Source: Bacillus sp. T3
Lineage (GTDB): Bacteria; Bacillota; Bacilli; Bacillales; Cytobacillaceae
Length of the DNA stretch: 64,000 nt
Assembly: GCF_033449965.1 (NCBI RefSeq)
Contig: NZ_CP137761.1
Span: forward strand, 992,001-1,056,000
Direction: 5' to 3'
Each line of letters opens with the position of its first letter. Position 1 is the stretch's first letter. Below the pieces are notes generated by a model, which worked only from the letters and a program-made list of their open reading frames with translations, had not been told where the DNA came from and did no database searches. This document shows, piece by piece, positions 30,229-42,480 of the stretch. Both the position numbers and the translations under genes were made by a program.

Positions 30229-31348
30229 TTCCTTAACAAAGGATATTGCGAAACCTGCTGTACCGTTCGGAGGAAAATATCGAATAATTGATTTCGCACT
30301 AAGTAATTGCACTAATTCGGGAATTGATACGGTAGGTGTGTTAACCCAGTATCAACCGTTGTTACTAAACTCATATATTGGGATTGGAAGTGCTTGGGAT
30401 TTAGATCGGAGAAATGGTGGGGTTACTGTACTTCCCCCTTATGCGGAAGGCTCAGAAGTGAAATGGTATTCAGGTACAGCAAGTGCAATTTATCAAAATA
30501 TCAATTATTTGACGCAATACGACCCAGAGTACGTATTGATTCTGTCAGGTGATCACATTTATAAAATGAACTATGAGGAAATGCTTGATTTTCATATTGA
30601 AAAGGGTGCAGACGTAACGATTTCTGTTATTGAAGTGCCGTGGGATGAAGCGAGCCGTTTCGGAATTATGAATGCTAATGATGAAATGAATATTACGGAA
30701 TTTGAAGAAAAGCCAGATTTTCCAAAGAGTAATTTGGCATCAATGGGAATTTATATTTTCAATTGGAAAGTGTTAAAAGAATATTTAATAAAGGACAATG
30801 ATGACCCATGTTCTAGTCATGATTTTGGGAAGGATATCATTCCGTCCTTACTTCAAGAGCAAAAGAAGCTGGTTGCGTATCCTTATAAAGGTTATTGGAA
30901 GGATGTTGGTACGGTAAGAAGCCTTTGGGAAGCAAATATGGATTTGTTAGATGAAAAATGTGAGCTTGATTTATTTGATCCATCTTGGCGCATTTATTCT
31001 GTAAATCCGAATCAGCCGCCACAATTCATTTCACCGAAAGCTTCCGTCCTAGAATCGCTCATAAATGAAGGTTGCACGATTGACGGGGACGTTGAACGCT
31101 CAGTCGTCTTTCAGGGTGTTTGGATAGAAGAAGGGTCGGTTGTACGTGAATCTGTGATCATGCCTGATGCAGTGATTGGGAAAAATGCATTTATTGAAAA
31201 GGCGATTATTCCAGGGGGCATTGTCATTCCAGACGGGGCTGTTATCCGTGGGAATAATGATCCTGAGGGAATTATCTTAGTTTCTGAGGATCTTCTTCCA
31301 GAAATACCTGTTCAAGCAGAAACAACGCTGAATAAAAAGATTGGTTAA
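30170..31348 (+). CDS. glgC: Glucose-1-phosphate adenylyltransferase, catalytic subunit
   Basis: The 392-aa protein starts behind AAAGGAGCTGGGGG inside the end of glgB. The nucleotidyltransferase signature [20 protein letters not shown] and the sugar-phosphate segment [10 protein letters not shown] are present; a left-handed helix domain with hexapeptide-like repeats ends the protein ([17 protein letters not shown]). It makes ADP-glucose, the committed step of glycogen synthesis, probably as a complex with GlgD. Confidence 0.95.
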   Translation: MGKKKCVAMLLAGGKGSRLNSLTKDIAKPAVPFGGKYRIIDFALSNCTNSGIDTVGVLTQYQPLLLNSYIGIGSAWDLDRRNGGVTVLPPYAEGSEVKWYSGTASAIYQNINYLTQYDPEYVLILSGDHIYKMNYEEMLDFHIEKGADVTISVIEVPWDEASRFGIMNANDEMNITEFEEKPDFPKSNLASMGIYIFNWKVLKEYLIKDNDDPCSSHDFGKDIIPSLLQEQKKLVAYPYKGYWKDVGTVRSLWEANMDLLDEKCELDLFDPSWRIYSVNPNQPPQFISPKASVLESLINEGCTIDGDVERSVVFQGVWIEEGSVVRESVIMPDAVIGKNAFIEKAIIPGGIVIPDGAVIRGNNDPEGIILVSEDLLPEIPVQAETTLNKKIG

Positions 31349-31390
31349 AATTTTTCAAATTACATTAAAAAAGATCGGGAGGTTTCAGCG

Positions 31391-32416
31391 TTGAAAAGAA
31401 GATTATTGGGTGTTATCGATGCAACCTATTCAGCAGAACTAGAAGAATTAATTATCGATCGATCCCTTGCAGCCGTTCCATTTGCAGGGCGATATCGATT
31501 AATAGATTTTATTTTATCAAGTATGGTGAACTCGGGGATTAAGAAAGTGGCACTTTTCCCTCAATATCAATATCGATCCTTGATGGACCACTTAGGTTCT
31601 GGGCGAAACTGGGATCTGAATCGGAAACGAGATGGAATCTTTTTATTTCCTCCGCAAATTTTAGACACTCCGCACACTGGTACTGGCTCCTTTAATCAGT
31701 TTGCGGCGAATATCGGCTTTTTTAGTCGAAGTACCCAGGAATACTCATTAATTGCTAATTGCTTTACCGTTGCAAATATGGATTTTCGGAAGATTTTGAA
31801 GTCCCATATTGATTCTGGCTGCGATATTACGGAAATTCGCCAGGAAGGCAAATCTTTGGATATGTATCTTGTGAAGACTTCCTTATTAATTGAATTAATT
31901 TGTAATCGGGATAAAACTGGTTTTACTTGCATGTGCGATGTAGTCAATTCACTTAGTCATGATTACAAAGTTTGCTATTATCATTACTCTGACTATGCGG
32001 TAATGATTGATTCTGTGAAAAAATACTATACTACTAGTATGGAACTATTAAAACCGGCCATTTGGAAAAAGCTGTTTATAAAAGATCAGCCTATTTTTAC
32101 GAAGGTGATGGATGAACCACCAACCCGTTATGCACAAGGAGCGTCCATTCAAAATTCAATGATTGCGAACGGCTGCCAAATTGGTGGGAAAATTGAAAAT
32201 AGTATTATTGCCCGAGGAGTAAAAATTGGTAAAAATACATTAATTAAAAACAGTGTGATTTTACAAAAATGTGAAATTGCTGACGATTGTAAACTTGAAA
32301 ATGTCATCCTTGATAAGGATGTTTATATTGAATCTGGACGAATCATCAGAGCAACGGTTGATTCACCCGTTGTAATCCGTAAAGATAAGATCCAAGGAGC
32401 GCTGATGAATTCGTGA
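31391..32416 (+). CDS. glgD: GlgD subunit of ADP-glucose pyrophosphorylase
   Basis: The 341-aa protein begins with TTG behind GGGAGGT. It resembles GlgC but the nucleotide-binding GG...R loop and catalytic residues are eroded ([20 protein letters not shown]). The C-terminal left-handed beta helix is kept ([17 protein letters not shown]). In Bacillaceae GlgD stimulates GlgC. It overlaps glgA by 4 nt. Confidence 0.92.
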   Translation: MKRRLLGVIDATYSAELEELIIDRSLAAVPFAGRYRLIDFILSSMVNSGIKKVALFPQYQYRSLMDHLGSGRNWDLNRKRDGIFLFPPQILDTPHTGTGSFNQFAANIGFFSRSTQEYSLIANCFTVANMDFRKILKSHIDSGCDITEIRQEGKSLDMYLVKTSLLIELICNRDKTGFTCMCDVVNSLSHDYKVCYYHYSDYAVMIDSVKKYYTTSMELLKPAIWKKLFIKDQPIFTKVMDEPPTRYAQGASIQNSMIANGCQIGGKIENSIIARGVKIGKNTLIKNSVILQKCEIADDCKLENVILDKDVYIESGRIIRATVDSPVVIRKDKIQGALMNS

Positions 32417-33866
32417 AAATCTTATTTGCAGTCTCAGAATGTATACCATTTATTAAATCAGGAGGACTTGCAGATGTTGCGGGATCATTACCGCAGGAAT
32501 TAGTGAATCAAGGTACAGATGTAAGGGTAATTCTCCCTAATTATGGTAGCATTCATCAGAAATATAAACAGAAAATGCGCAGAGTGGTGGATTTTACTGT
32601 TAAGGTTGGCTGGAGAAATCAATATTGTGGCTTATTGGAGCTTAAGTTAGATGGGGTAACTTATTACTTTGTCGATAACGAGTATTATTTTAAACGTGAT
32701 GGCCTTTATGGTTATTTCGATGATGGTGAAAGATTTTCGTTTTTCAATCGTGCAGTCCTCGATGCGATTGCCCACTTGGATTTTTCCCTGACATTATTCA
32801 TTGCCATGATTGGCATACAGGTATGATTCCATTTTTGTACCGTGTTGAATATTATCGGAAACCAGGCTATGAGTTCATTCGAACCATTTTTACCATTCAT
32901 AATTTGTTGTTTCAAGGAATTTTCCCACGCGAAACGTTGGATGATTTACTTGGAATCAACAGCAAATATTTCAATCAAGATCAGCTCGAGTTTTTTGGAA
33001 ATATCAATTTCATGAAAGCCGGCCTTGTGTCGGCGGACATGATTACGACGGTAAGCCCTACTTATCTGGCTGAAATTCAGACTGATTATTTTGGGGAAAA
33101 ATTGGACGGACTCTTAAGGAAGCGCAAATCCGATTTGAAAGGGATTTTAAACGGAATTGATGATGAATTCTATAATCCGGCAAATGATTCTTTAATTCAT
33201 CAAAATTATGATGCACAAAGCTTGAAGCTGAAGGTTGGCAATAAGCGACATATTCAGAAAACACTTGGTTTGGTTGAAAATGATGAGATTCCGTTGATGG
33301 CAATGATAACCCGACTGACAAAACAAAAAGGGTTGGATCTTGTCAAAGCGGTTTTTCATGAAATCATGGCCGAAAAGGTTCAAATGGTTGTGTTAGGAAC
33401 GGGAGATTTGGAGTTTGAATCGTTTTTTAGGGAAATGGCACATCAATATCCTGACCAGGTCCGAGTTCAAATTGGTTTTAATGAGGAATGGGCGCATCAG
33501 CTTTATGCTGGGTCTGATATGTTTTTGATGCCGTCTAAATTTGAACCGTGTGGACTTGGGCAAATGATTGCGATGCGATATGGAAGTATACCAATTGTTC
33601 GAGAAACTGGCGGTCTTAATGACACAGTCCAAGCCTATGATGAGTGGTTGGACAAGGGGAATGGTTTCTCCTTCACTAATTTTAATGCTCACGACATGCT
33701 GTATACCATTCGTCGCTCTTTATCGTTTTATCATTATAAAAAAACGGTTTGGGCAAAACTCGTGAAAACAACGATGGAAATGGATTTTAGTTGGGCGCAA
33801 TCCGCATTTCAATATAATCGGCTTTATTCCGAACTAATATCAAGGAGTGAAAGCCATGTTTTCTAA
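32413..33866 (+). CDS. glgA: Glycogen synthase, one-base frameshift in this sequence
   Basis: The GTG start overlaps the glgD stop. The first frame (to 32826) carries the ADP-glucose site ([16 protein letters not shown]), and the second (from ~32790) carries the rest, including the GT-B C-terminal motifs ([11 protein letters not shown] and [12 protein letters not shown]). The join should read [12 protein letters not shown], requiring one more C in the CCC at ~32786-32788. With that base the protein is 484 aa, the size of B. subtilis GlgA. It transfers glucose from ADP-glucose to the glycogen chain. A lost C in a homopolymer is more likely an assembly error than decay. Confidence 0.9.
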
Positions 33867-36254
33867 TAAACAGGAGTTTCAACATACTTTTCTTAAACGG
33901 TTGGAAGCGATGTGTGGCAAGCCATTTAAGGAGAGTACAAAGAGTGATCATTTCCAAACACTAGGCCATATGATCCGTGAGTATGTAAGTACGAATTGGA
34001 TTCATACAAAAGAGAAATACAGTGTCGCAAATGAGAAGCAAGTGTATTATCTTTCGATTGAATTCTTGTTAGGACGCTTGCTTCGCCATAATTTAATGAA
34101 TTTAGGAATTGAAGAGCTCGTTGAAACTGGGCTCAAGGAGCTTGGGGTAAACTTAGGCGATTTAGAGGAAATTGAATCTGATGCTGGTTTGGGAAATGGC
34201 GGGCTAGGAAGACTGGCTGCCTGTTTCTTAGATTCTCTAGCATCGCTTAATCTTCCAGGACATGGCTGTGGCATCCGCTACCGCCATGGATTATTTGAGC
34301 AAAAGTTTGTTGATGGTTATCAGGTCGAACTTCCTGAGCAATGGCTGCGCTACGGCCAGGTTTGGGAGATTCGCAAAACGGACTTAGCAGTAGAGGTACC
34401 ATTTTGGGGCGAGATTGAAGCGTATTGTGAGAATAATCGTCTTTGTTTTCGCCATATCAATGCGGAGGTTGTCACAGCGGTTCCATATGATCTTCCAGTT
34501 ATTGGCTACCTGGACGGAAACGGTTAATACGTTGCGGCTATGGAGTGCAGAACCGTCGCCTTATCCTTTTTATCAGGATGTTATGAAGTATAAACGGGAA
34601 ACTGAGGCTATTTCGGAATTCCTTTATCCGGATGATACGCATGATGAAGGGAAAATCCTTCGCTTGAAACAACAGTATTTGCTTGTATCCGCAAGTATTC
34701 GGACAATCATCCGTGGGTTTAAAAATACCAATCGGCCGTTAGCGGATTTACCGAATCGGATTGCGATACATATTAATGATACTCATCCTGTAATGGCGAT
34801 ACCAGAATTAATGAGGATTCTTCTGGATGAGGAGAAATTAAGCTGGGAAGAGGCATGGGAGATTACAACCCAGACCATCTCCTATACGAACCATACGACC
34901 TTATCTGAGGCTTTAGAGAAATGGCCAGTTCGTCTGTTTAAGCCACTGCTTCCAAGGATCTATATGATTATTGAAGAGATTAACCGTCGCTTTTGTGAGC
35001 AGCTATGGGAGAAGTATCCTGGAGACTGGGATCGCATCAATAGCATGACGATAATTTCTCATGATGAGGTTAAAATGGCGCACCTAGCTCTTGTCGGTAG
35101 TGTTAGCGTTAATGGTGTCGCACAAATTCATACTGATATTTTAAAAAATAGAGAAATGAATCAATTTTATCAGGTTTACCCTGAGAAGTTTAATAACAAA
35201 ACAAATGGAATCACCCATCGGCGTTGGCTATTAAAATCGAATCCTAAGCTGTCATCCTTAATAACCGATGCAATCGGAACGGATTGGATTACTTCGCCAC
35301 AAGAGCTAGTAAAATTATCTGCGTTTGAAGATGATCGTGGTTTTTTAGAGAAGCTAAGAGGGGTAAAGCAAGAAAATAAAGAACGGTTTGCTCATCGAAT
35401 CCTAGAACAAACGGGGATTAGAATCGATCCTCATTCGATCTTTGACGTCCATGTTAAACGACTTCATGCTTATAAGAGGCAACTGTTAAATGTTCTTCAT
35501 ATTATGCATTTATATAACCGCTTAAAGGAAGATCCGAGCTTTAAGATGTATCCACGTACCTTTATCTTTGGGGCAAAGGCATCACCTGGGATATTATTAT
35601 GCGAAGAAAATCATTAAGCTGATCAATACCGTTGCGGATCGTGTCAATCGTGATCCGGATGTTAGGGATATGCTAAAGGTTGTTTTCTTAGAAAATTACC
35701 GCGTGTCTGTTGCCGAAGAGCTGTTTCCGGCTGCTGATGTTAGTGAACAAATTTCTACGGCAAGTAAGGAAGCCTCAGGGACAGGTAATATGAAGCTGAT
35801 GATGAATGGTGCGATAACGGTCGGGACGTTAGATGGGGCCAATGTGGAGATTAAGGAAAAGGTTGGTTTAGATAACATCTTCATTTTTGGATTGACCGCT
35901 GAAGAGGTGCTCCATTTTTATCAAAATGGCGGGTATCATTCGATGGAATATTATCATCATGACAAAAAAATCCGTCAGGTGATTGACCAGTTAACAAACG
36001 GTTTTTTCCCGGATGTTGATGATGAATTCGAGCCAATTCATGATTCCTTGCTGATTCAAAATGATCAGTATTTTGTACTGCGGGATTTTGATTCGTATGT
36101 GTCCGTGCATAAAGAGGTCGAGCAAAAATTTAAAGACCGTGATCAATGGATTAAAATGAGCCTACAAAATATTGCTGGCTCCGGTTATTTTTCAAGCGAT
36201 CGAACAATCAAGGAATATGCAGACGACATTTGGAAAATTAAACCTGTACAATAA
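33856..36254 (+). CDS. glgP: Glycogen phosphorylase, two one-base insertions in this sequence
   Basis: The ATG at 33856 follows AAGGAG; an in-frame GTG at 33847 overlaps that site. Three frames join into 798 aa, the B. subtilis size, if a T is removed from CCTGG at 34509-34513 (restoring GYRTETVNTLRLW) and from CCTGG at 35585-35589 (restoring KASPGYYYAKKI). The PLP-lysine motif EASGTGNMKLMMNG is in the last frame. The enzyme releases glucose-1-phosphate from glycogen. It is last in the operon, followed by a strong terminator. Confidence 0.9.
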
Positions 36255-36290
36255 CAAAAGGCTTGGGGAAAATCCCAAGCCTTTTGTTAT
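36253..36290. terminator. Terminator between glgP and menA
   Basis: AACAAAAGGCTTGGG and CCCAAGCCTTTTGTT form a 15-bp stem usable on both strands. Confidence 0.9.
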
Positions 36291-36300
36291 TGTGTTCAAA

Positions 36301-37236
36301 TTATAGGAAATACGCTATAAAAAGTCCGATAGATAGTAAGAATCCGAAAATCGTGTTCGTTTGTGCTGTTGCTTTCATCGCAGGCATCATTTGCAATGGT
36401 AGAGTATTTTTGAAGAATCCACTGATGGCTTTTAATGGCTTTGGTGAACTTAAAAGTACAATCGCTAACCATGGTGAAACGATTTTTAAGAAAATAAGTG
36501 CAAAAACCCAAGCGTATGAAATAATAAACATTCCGGCAAGAAATAGGATCGCGCCTTTTCTACCGAGAAGGATGGCAAGTGTTTTACGGCCAAATTTCTT
36601 GTCGCCATCTAAGTCCCGGATGTTATTGGCCATCAGGATTGCACCAACTAAAATCGTGATGGGAATCGATACAAGAATGGCGGTGTCGGAAACTGTTCCA
36701 GTTTGAATGAAGAAAGAAATTAAGATGATTAAACATCCCATAAAAAAGCCTGCAAATAGTTCTCCAAGTGGAGTATAGGCAATTGGAAGTGGTCCGCCTG
36801 TATATAAGTAGCCAGCTGCCATGGAAACAGAACCAATCAGTGCCAGCCACCAGCTCGTATTGGCGCAAATATAGACGCCAAGTAGCATGGAGATGGCATA
36901 TAAGCCAAGTGCGGCATAAAGCACCGTTTTTGCTTGAATGCCTTCACGAACAATCGCTCCACCAATTCCAACAGATTCTGCTGTATCGAGGCCGCGTTTA
37001 AAGTCATAATACTCATTAAACATGTTCGTTGCTGTCTGAATAAGTAAGCACGCCAGTAACATGGTAGCAAAAAGTCCAAAATGAATATCCGTCTCTGGCA
37101 TAGCTAATGCTGTTCCTAATAAAACTGGCACAAATGCTGCAGTCAATGTATGTGGTCGGGTAAGTTGCCACCAAACTCTCCATCTCGGTTGTCTTACAAC
37201 TGCGGAAGACTTCGAATTTTGCATTTGTGGTTGCAT
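36301..37236 (-). CDS. menA: 1,4-dihydroxy-2-naphthoate polyprenyltransferase
   Basis: The 311-aa protein starts behind AAAGGAG. It is a UbiA-family membrane enzyme with about nine helices and the two Asp-rich motifs NEYYDFKRGLDTAES and NIRDLDGDKKFGRKT that bind the prenyl diphosphate via Mg2+. It attaches the heptaprenyl tail to DHNA in menaquinone synthesis. It is divergent from menF. Confidence 0.93.
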   Translation of the reverse strand: MQPQMQNSKSSAVVRQPRWRVWWQLTRPHTLTAAFVPVLLGTALAMPETDIHFGLFATMLLACLLIQTATNMFNEYYDFKRGLDTAESVGIGGAIVREGIQAKTVLYAALGLYAISMLLGVYICANTSWWLALIGSVSMAAGYLYTGGPLPIAYTPLGELFAGFFMGCLIILISFFIQTGTVSDTAILVSIPITILVGAILMANNIRDLDGDKKFGRKTLAILLGRKGAILFLAGMFIISYAWVFALIFLKIVSPWLAIVLLSSPKPLKAISGFFKNTLPLQMMPAMKATAQTNTIFGFLLSIGLFIAYFL

Positions 37237-37596
37237 ATAATAGTCGCTCCTTTGCTAACAATAATCGGAAAATATAGATTCAAACCTTTTTATTTTAATG
37301 GAAAAATTAAAAGCTGTAAAGAAGCATATAATTTAAGTTTAGGGGATAGATGAAAAAAGCGCAATTCTTTTCATGTGCTTGGAAATGAATATCAAAAGGA
37401 TGATATTTCTGGATAAATTCTTTGGTTTGTGACGAAATATCGTCATTTTGAATAGAGAAATTAAAACGATAATATAATAAGGAAAATACTAGGATAGCTG
37501 TAATAGGAATCATTGACACGATATGTAATGAGGTGTATCTTATAATAAGCTTAAAATGAAAGGATAGCAGTAGTTTACTGTTATTGGGGGATTATT
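37237..37596. other. Divergent control region between menA and menF
   Basis: It holds the promoters of both men units. TATAAT is present at ~37540 upstream of menF, with TTGACA too far away (22 bp) to be certain of a promoter. A minus-strand 70-codon frame here lacks a ribosome site and is not called. Confidence 0.4.
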
Positions 37597-39004
37597 TTGG
37601 TAATCTTACATGATTCGGAGCTAAAGTTACGGATCTTCGATGCAATCGAAAGAGCCAAGTCTTTAGACGTTCCTGTGCTAGTTAGCGAAGTTCAAAAAAT
37701 TGATCCTATTGAACCCCTGTCATTTTTCTTTTCTGGTAGTGAAAAATATTTTGGCGAGCGGTTTTTTTGGAAAGACCCGAGTGACCAAATTATATTAGTT
37801 GGTTTAGGGATTTGTAAACAATTTGAGGCAGATCAGGCAACTGATCGTTTTAGTCATGCCCAACATGAGTGGAAGCGCTTTATTGAGAATTCCATTGTTG
37901 TTAACCCATTCTCACATAATGGCTTGGGTCCTGCTTTGTTTGGGGGCTTTTCTTTTGATCCTTTAAAGCCCAAAACTTCGCTTTGGTCTCATTATGCAAA
38001 TTCACTATTTCACATTCCAAAATATATGTTATCTGTTATAGAAGGACAAGCCTATTTAACGACCAATATCCTATGTACCCAGCATGATGATTCATCGCTT
38101 GTTGAGAAAATTAGTGAAGAAAGAGAGCAGTTATTGTTTTCGAAAAACAAACCGCTAGCTTTTTGTGATAGTCACCTTGTGAAAACAGAGGAAATTCAAC
38201 CAGAAGCTTGGAAAAGAACAGTTGATGAAATAGCAAACGAATTAAAGGAAGGCCCTTTGAAAAAGGTTGTTTTAGCTCGAGAATTAAGGCTGCATTTTAA
38301 TGCACCTGTCCAAGTGGAAAGAGTGTTGAGTCATCTTTTTAAAGAGCAGGCAGAAAGCTTCATTTTTGCATTTGAATCGCAAGGCGATTGCTTTATCGGG
38401 GCATCACCTGGAGCGGCTTTTGAAAAAAAACGGAAATGACGTCTTTACCACCTGCTTAGCAGGGTCAATCAAACGTGGAAAAACAACGAAAGAGGATCTG
38501 GATTTAGGTGAGGATATTTTATCCGACCAAAAGAACCTGATCGAACATCAATATGTGGTGGATATGATTAAAGAGGCAATGAGTGAGGTATGTACGGAAG
38601 TCATTTTACCTGATCAACCACAGTTAATGAAAATGAGAGATATTCAACATTTATATACTCCTGTCACAGGAAAAACAGATGATCAAACATCATTACTGGA
38701 TATCATCGAGCGTCTTCACCCAACCCCAGCATTAGGTGGGTTACCGAAAAAGCCGGCAGTCGAAAAAATCAGGGAAGTAGAGCTATTGGATCGCGGCTTT
38801 TATGGTGGTCCAATTGGTTGGATGGATTATCGTGGGAATGGAGAGTTTGCGGTTGCGATTCGGTCCGGGTTAATTCAAGGAAACGAAGCATCCTTGTTTG
38901 CTGGCTGTGGGGTAGTAGCACATTCAGATTCAGAAAGCGAATACCAAGAGACAAACATTAAGTTTCGTCCAATGCTTACAGCGCTTGGAGGCGAAGGAAT
39001 ATGA
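37597..39004 (+). CDS. menF: Isochorismate synthase, one-base insertion in this sequence
   Basis: A TTG start follows GGGGG. Two frames join into 468 aa if one base is removed from CCTGG at 38407-38411, restoring FIGASPERLLKKNGND, a conserved motif of chorismate-utilising enzymes. C-terminal motifs include HPTPALGGLPK and ELLDRGFYGGPIGW. It converts chorismate to isochorismate, the first menaquinone-specific step. It overlaps menD by 4 nt. Confidence 0.92.
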
Positions 39005-40755
39005 ATCATCAAGAGTCACTAACTGCTTATTTAGCAGCGTTTGTTGGAGAATTGGTCGAATCAGGTGTTACTGACGTCGTTGTCAGCCCTGGTTCACGCT
39101 CCACTCCACTTGCATTAATGATGGCCGAGCATCCCGGTCTTAAAGTACATATTCAAATTGATGAACGGTCGGCAGGATTTTTTGCACTAGGCATTGCCAA
39201 AGCATCTGGTAAAGCAGTGGCTCTTTTGTGCACGTCGGGGACAGCAACAGCGAATTATTATCCTGCTATTATTGAAGCGAATATTTCTAGAGTGCCTCTT
39301 ATTGTACTAACAGCAGACCGTCCACATGAGCTGCGTGATGTTGGAGCTCCGCAGGCTATTGATCAATTCCATTTATATGGCCGTCACGTAAAATGGTTTG
39401 TAGAGATGGCCCTTCCAGAAGCCACGAATGAAATCATTCGCTATGCGCAAACCGTTTGTGCGAGGGCAGTTGCCACTTCACAAATAACACCAGCAGGACC
39501 TGTCCATTTAAATTTTCCGTTCCGCGAACCATTAATCCCACAATTAGATGATTCGGAGTTGTTTGCTAAGTATAAGCGCGCTAAAGGTTCGATCAAGATT
39601 CAGGCTGGAGAACTGACTCTTTCCGATGCTGGGTTCAGCAGATTAGCCCAATCGTGGTCAGAGAATGCTAAAGGTGTTATTGTTTGTGGACCTATCGATG
39701 ATGCGATATTTGGCCAGGCTGTGATTGAGTTAGCTGAAAAGTTACAATTTCCGATTATCGCTGATCCATTATCGCAATTGCGCAGTGGCTCTCATCGAAA
39801 AGACATGATAATCGATACATATGATACATTTTTACGAAATCCAGCTGTAAAAGAGTTTTTAAAGCCCGATTTGGTCATTCGCTTTGGTGCGATGCCAGTA
39901 TCAAAGGCATTAACTATTTTCTTAAAGGAAAATTTAGAGGCGATGCATTATGTTATTGATGGCGGCGGAGGCTGGCGTGATCCGAATTCCATTACGTCTG
40001 AAATGATTTATTGTGACGAAGCAGTCCTTTGTCAGTCGATCCTACAGCATGTGGAGACACGCGAAACGTCTTCTTATTTAACACAATGGTCGAATATGAA
40101 TGACCTTACCAAACAAAATTTAGCGAGAATCAATGATGAAACTGGATTAAGTGAAGGAAAATTGTTCTACAGGCTTGCTGATTTACTTCCAGACAATGCA
40201 ACAGTATTTGTTGGGAACAGTATGCCGATTCGTGATTTGGATTCATTTTTCTTTATTAATGAAAAATCAATTAGGGTTATGGCTAATCGTGGTGCCAATG
40301 GCATCGATGGAATTGTTTCAACCGCTTTAGGGGCAGCAACGGTTCATCAGCCTTTCTATTTAGTGGTTGGTGACCTGACCTTGTTCCATGATTTAAATGG
40401 ATTATTGGCATCAAAAATGCATGGAATCGCAATCAATGTCATTCTTATTAATAATAATGGTGGCGGAATCTTTTCGTTTTTACCTCAAGCAGGTCATCCA
40501 AAGCATTTTGAATTGCTGTTTGGAACACCAGTTGATATAGATTTTAAACATGCCATCAAAATGTTCGAGGGGCAGTATGAATTAATTAAGGATTGGGACC
40601 ATCTTTCAGAGGTAATTGTGAAGGATAAGGTGTCGGCTGGATTGAATGTATATGAGATTTCGACTTCACGGGATTCGAATGTAAATGAACATCGAGAATT
40701 GTTTAAATTTGTTTCCCAGGAAATAGAAAAATCGTTGAAGGACATCGGAAAATGA
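39001..40755 (+). CDS. menD: SEPHCHC synthase
   Basis: The 584-aa ThDP enzyme has the catalytic Glu in IQIDERSAGFFALGIAK near residue 55, the N-terminal VVSPGSRSTPLAL and the ThDP-binding region VVGDLTLFHDLNGL. It condenses isochorismate with 2-oxoglutarate. Its start and stop both overlap neighbours by 4 nt, so menF-menD-menH are translationally coupled. Confidence 0.96.
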   Translation: MNHQESLTAYLAAFVGELVESGVTDVVVSPGSRSTPLALMMAEHPGLKVHIQIDERSAGFFALGIAKASGKAVALLCTSGTATANYYPAIIEANISRVPLIVLTADRPHELRDVGAPQAIDQFHLYGRHVKWFVEMALPEATNEIIRYAQTVCARAVATSQITPAGPVHLNFPFREPLIPQLDDSELFAKYKRAKGSIKIQAGELTLSDAGFSRLAQSWSENAKGVIVCGPIDDAIFGQAVIELAEKLQFPIIADPLSQLRSGSHRKDMIIDTYDTFLRNPAVKEFLKPDLVIRFGAMPVSKALTIFLKENLEAMHYVIDGGGGWRDPNSITSEMIYCDEAVLCQSILQHVETRETSSYLTQWSNMNDLTKQNLARINDETGLSEGKLFYRLADLLPDNATVFVGNSMPIRDLDSFFFINEKSIRVMANRGANGIDGIVSTALGAATVHQPFYLVVGDLTLFHDLNGLLASKMHGIAINVILINNNGGGIFSFLPQAGHPKHFELLFGTPVDIDFKHAIKMFEGQYELIKDWDHLSEVIVKDKVSAGLNVYEISTSRDSNVNEHRELFKFVSQEIEKSLKDIGK

Positions 40756-41568
40756 AGGTAGTGGTTCATGGTGTTAACTATCATGTTGAAATGATTGGTG
40801 AAAGCGGGTATCCGCTTGTTTTACTTCATGGCTTTACCTGGAAACGGGTCAAACTGGCTCCCATTTTTCGAGAGATGGTCTCAACATTCAAGGCTAATTA
40901 TGATAGATATTATCGGCCATGGTCAAACCGATGCACCGGAGAACCCAGAGCGTTATCGGATGGAGCAGGCTACTAGAGATTTAGCTCGATTGCTTGATAT
41001 TTTAGCAATCGATCAAGCTGATTTTTTAGGATATTCAATGGGAGGAAGGTTGGCGCTTTCTTTTGCTGTCTCTTATCCTGAGAAAGTGAGAAAACTGGTG
41101 TTGGAGAGTGCATCACCAGGTTTGAAAACAGAAGAAGAGAGAGCAGCTCGAATCGAGAGTGATTGGAAACTGGCTTCGTTTATCGAGAAGCAAGGGATTG
41201 AAAAGTTTGTAGATTATTGGGAAGGGATTCCGCTATTTCAATCACAAACAGAGCTGTCAATACAGCAGCGTGACGAAATCAGGAGGCAGCGCCTCGCTAA
41301 TTCTGTAACGGGTCTCTCTGGAAGTTTAATCGGGATGGGAACGGGCGCACAGCCATCATGTTGGAATGATTTGAGTTCCATTTCAAATGAGGTGCTGATG
41401 ATCACCGGCGAACGAGATAAAAAGTTTTGTAAGATTGCGATTGAAATGAATGAAAAGGTGAAAAATAGCAAATGGACGATGGTTCATTCATGTGGACATG
41501 CAATTCATGTGGAACAAGCAGAAAAATTTGGTACAATAGTAAGTGAGTTTTTAAACAAATCTATATAA
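40752..41568 (+). CDS. menH: SHCHC synthase (alpha/beta hydrolase), one-base insertion
   Basis: Two frames join into 271 aa if the extra base in CCTGG at 40837-40841 is removed, giving LLHGFTGNGSNW, the oxyanion-hole loop. The nucleophile Ser is in LGYSMGGRLAL, the acid in MITGERDKK, and the His in SCGHAIHVEQ. It eliminates pyruvate from SEPHCHC. Equivalent to B. subtilis ytxM. Confidence 0.92.
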
Positions 41569-41586
41569 TAAGGAGGAAGAGAACAT

Positions 41587-42405
41587 ATGGCAGTTGAATG
41601 GGTAGCTAGTCGTCAATATGAAGATATTTTATATGAAACATACAACGGCATTTGTAAAATTACCATTAACCGTCCAGAGGTACGCAATGCGTTCCGTCCT
41701 AAGACTGTAATGGAGCTTATCGATGCGTTTGCTTATGCACGTGATGATAGTAATGTTGGTGTTATTGTATTAACAGGTGCTGGGGATGATGCATTCTGCT
41801 CTGGTGGAGATCAAAAGGTACGTGGCCATGGTGGCTATGTCGGAGATGATCAAATCCCACGTTTAAATGTATTAGACCTACAACGTTTAATTCGTGTTAT
41901 TCCTAAGCCAGTTGTGGCGATGGTAAAAGGTTATGCAATTGGTGGCGGCCATGTATTACATATTGTTTGTGACTTAACGATTGCAGCAGACAATGCTAAA
42001 TTTGGCCAAACAGGTCCAAAGGTTGGTAGCTTTGATGCTGGTTATGGTTCAGGCTATCTTGCAAGAATCGTTGGACATAAAAAAGCGCGTGAAATTTGGT
42101 ATTTATGCCGTCAATACAATGCACAAGAAGCATTGGATATGGGTCTTGTAAACACAGTTGTTCCACTTGACCAGGTTGAAGATGAGACGGTTAAATGGTG
42201 TGAGGAAATGCTGGAAATGAGCCCGACAGCACTTCGCTTCTTGAAGGCTGCGTTCAATGCCGATACAGACGGTTTAGCGGGTATTCAGCAATTTGCTGGA
42301 GATGCTACCCTACTTTACTATACAACGGATGAAGCAAAAGAAGGTCGCGACGCGTTCAAAGAAAAGCGTAAACCAGACTTCGGCAAATTCCCACGTTTTC
42401 CTTGA
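41587..42405 (+). CDS. menB: 1,4-dihydroxy-2-naphthoyl-CoA synthase
   Basis: The 272-aa crotonase-fold protein follows AAGGAGGAAG. The signature segments [18 protein letters not shown] and [17 protein letters not shown] mark MenB. It cyclises OSB-CoA. A terminator follows, so menE and menC may be read partly from another promoter or by readthrough. Confidence 0.97.
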   Translation: MAVEWVASRQYEDILYETYNGICKITINRPEVRNAFRPKTVMELIDAFAYARDDSNVGVIVLTGAGDDAFCSGGDQKVRGHGGYVGDDQIPRLNVLDLQRLIRVIPKPVVAMVKGYAIGGGHVLHIVCDLTIAADNAKFGQTGPKVGSFDAGYGSGYLARIVGHKKAREIWYLCRQYNAQEALDMGLVNTVVPLDQVEDETVKWCEEMLEMSPTALRFLKAAFNADTDGLAGIQQFAGDATLLYYTTDEAKEGRDAFKEKRKPDFGKFPRFP

Positions 42406-42417
42406 TTTTTCGTAGAG

Positions 42418-42451
42418 AACAGCTTGATGGAGCCCATCAAGCTGTTTTTTT
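42418..42451 (+). terminator. Terminator between menB and menE
   Basis: AGCTTGATGG pairs with CATCAAGCT, then a T7 run. Confidence 0.88.
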
Positions 42452-42480
42452 GGCAGAATAAATTAAGTAGGTGATTAATC

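Noticed and set aside
37307..37519. Minus-strand 70-codon frame between menA and menF
   Set aside because: It has no Shine-Dalgarno sequence and overlaps the likely promoter region of menF.
32413..41568. True pseudogenes in the glg and men operons
   Set aside because: Frame breaks share a single sequence signature that also hits rRNA and tRNA, and corrected proteins have exact family lengths, so decay is unlikely.
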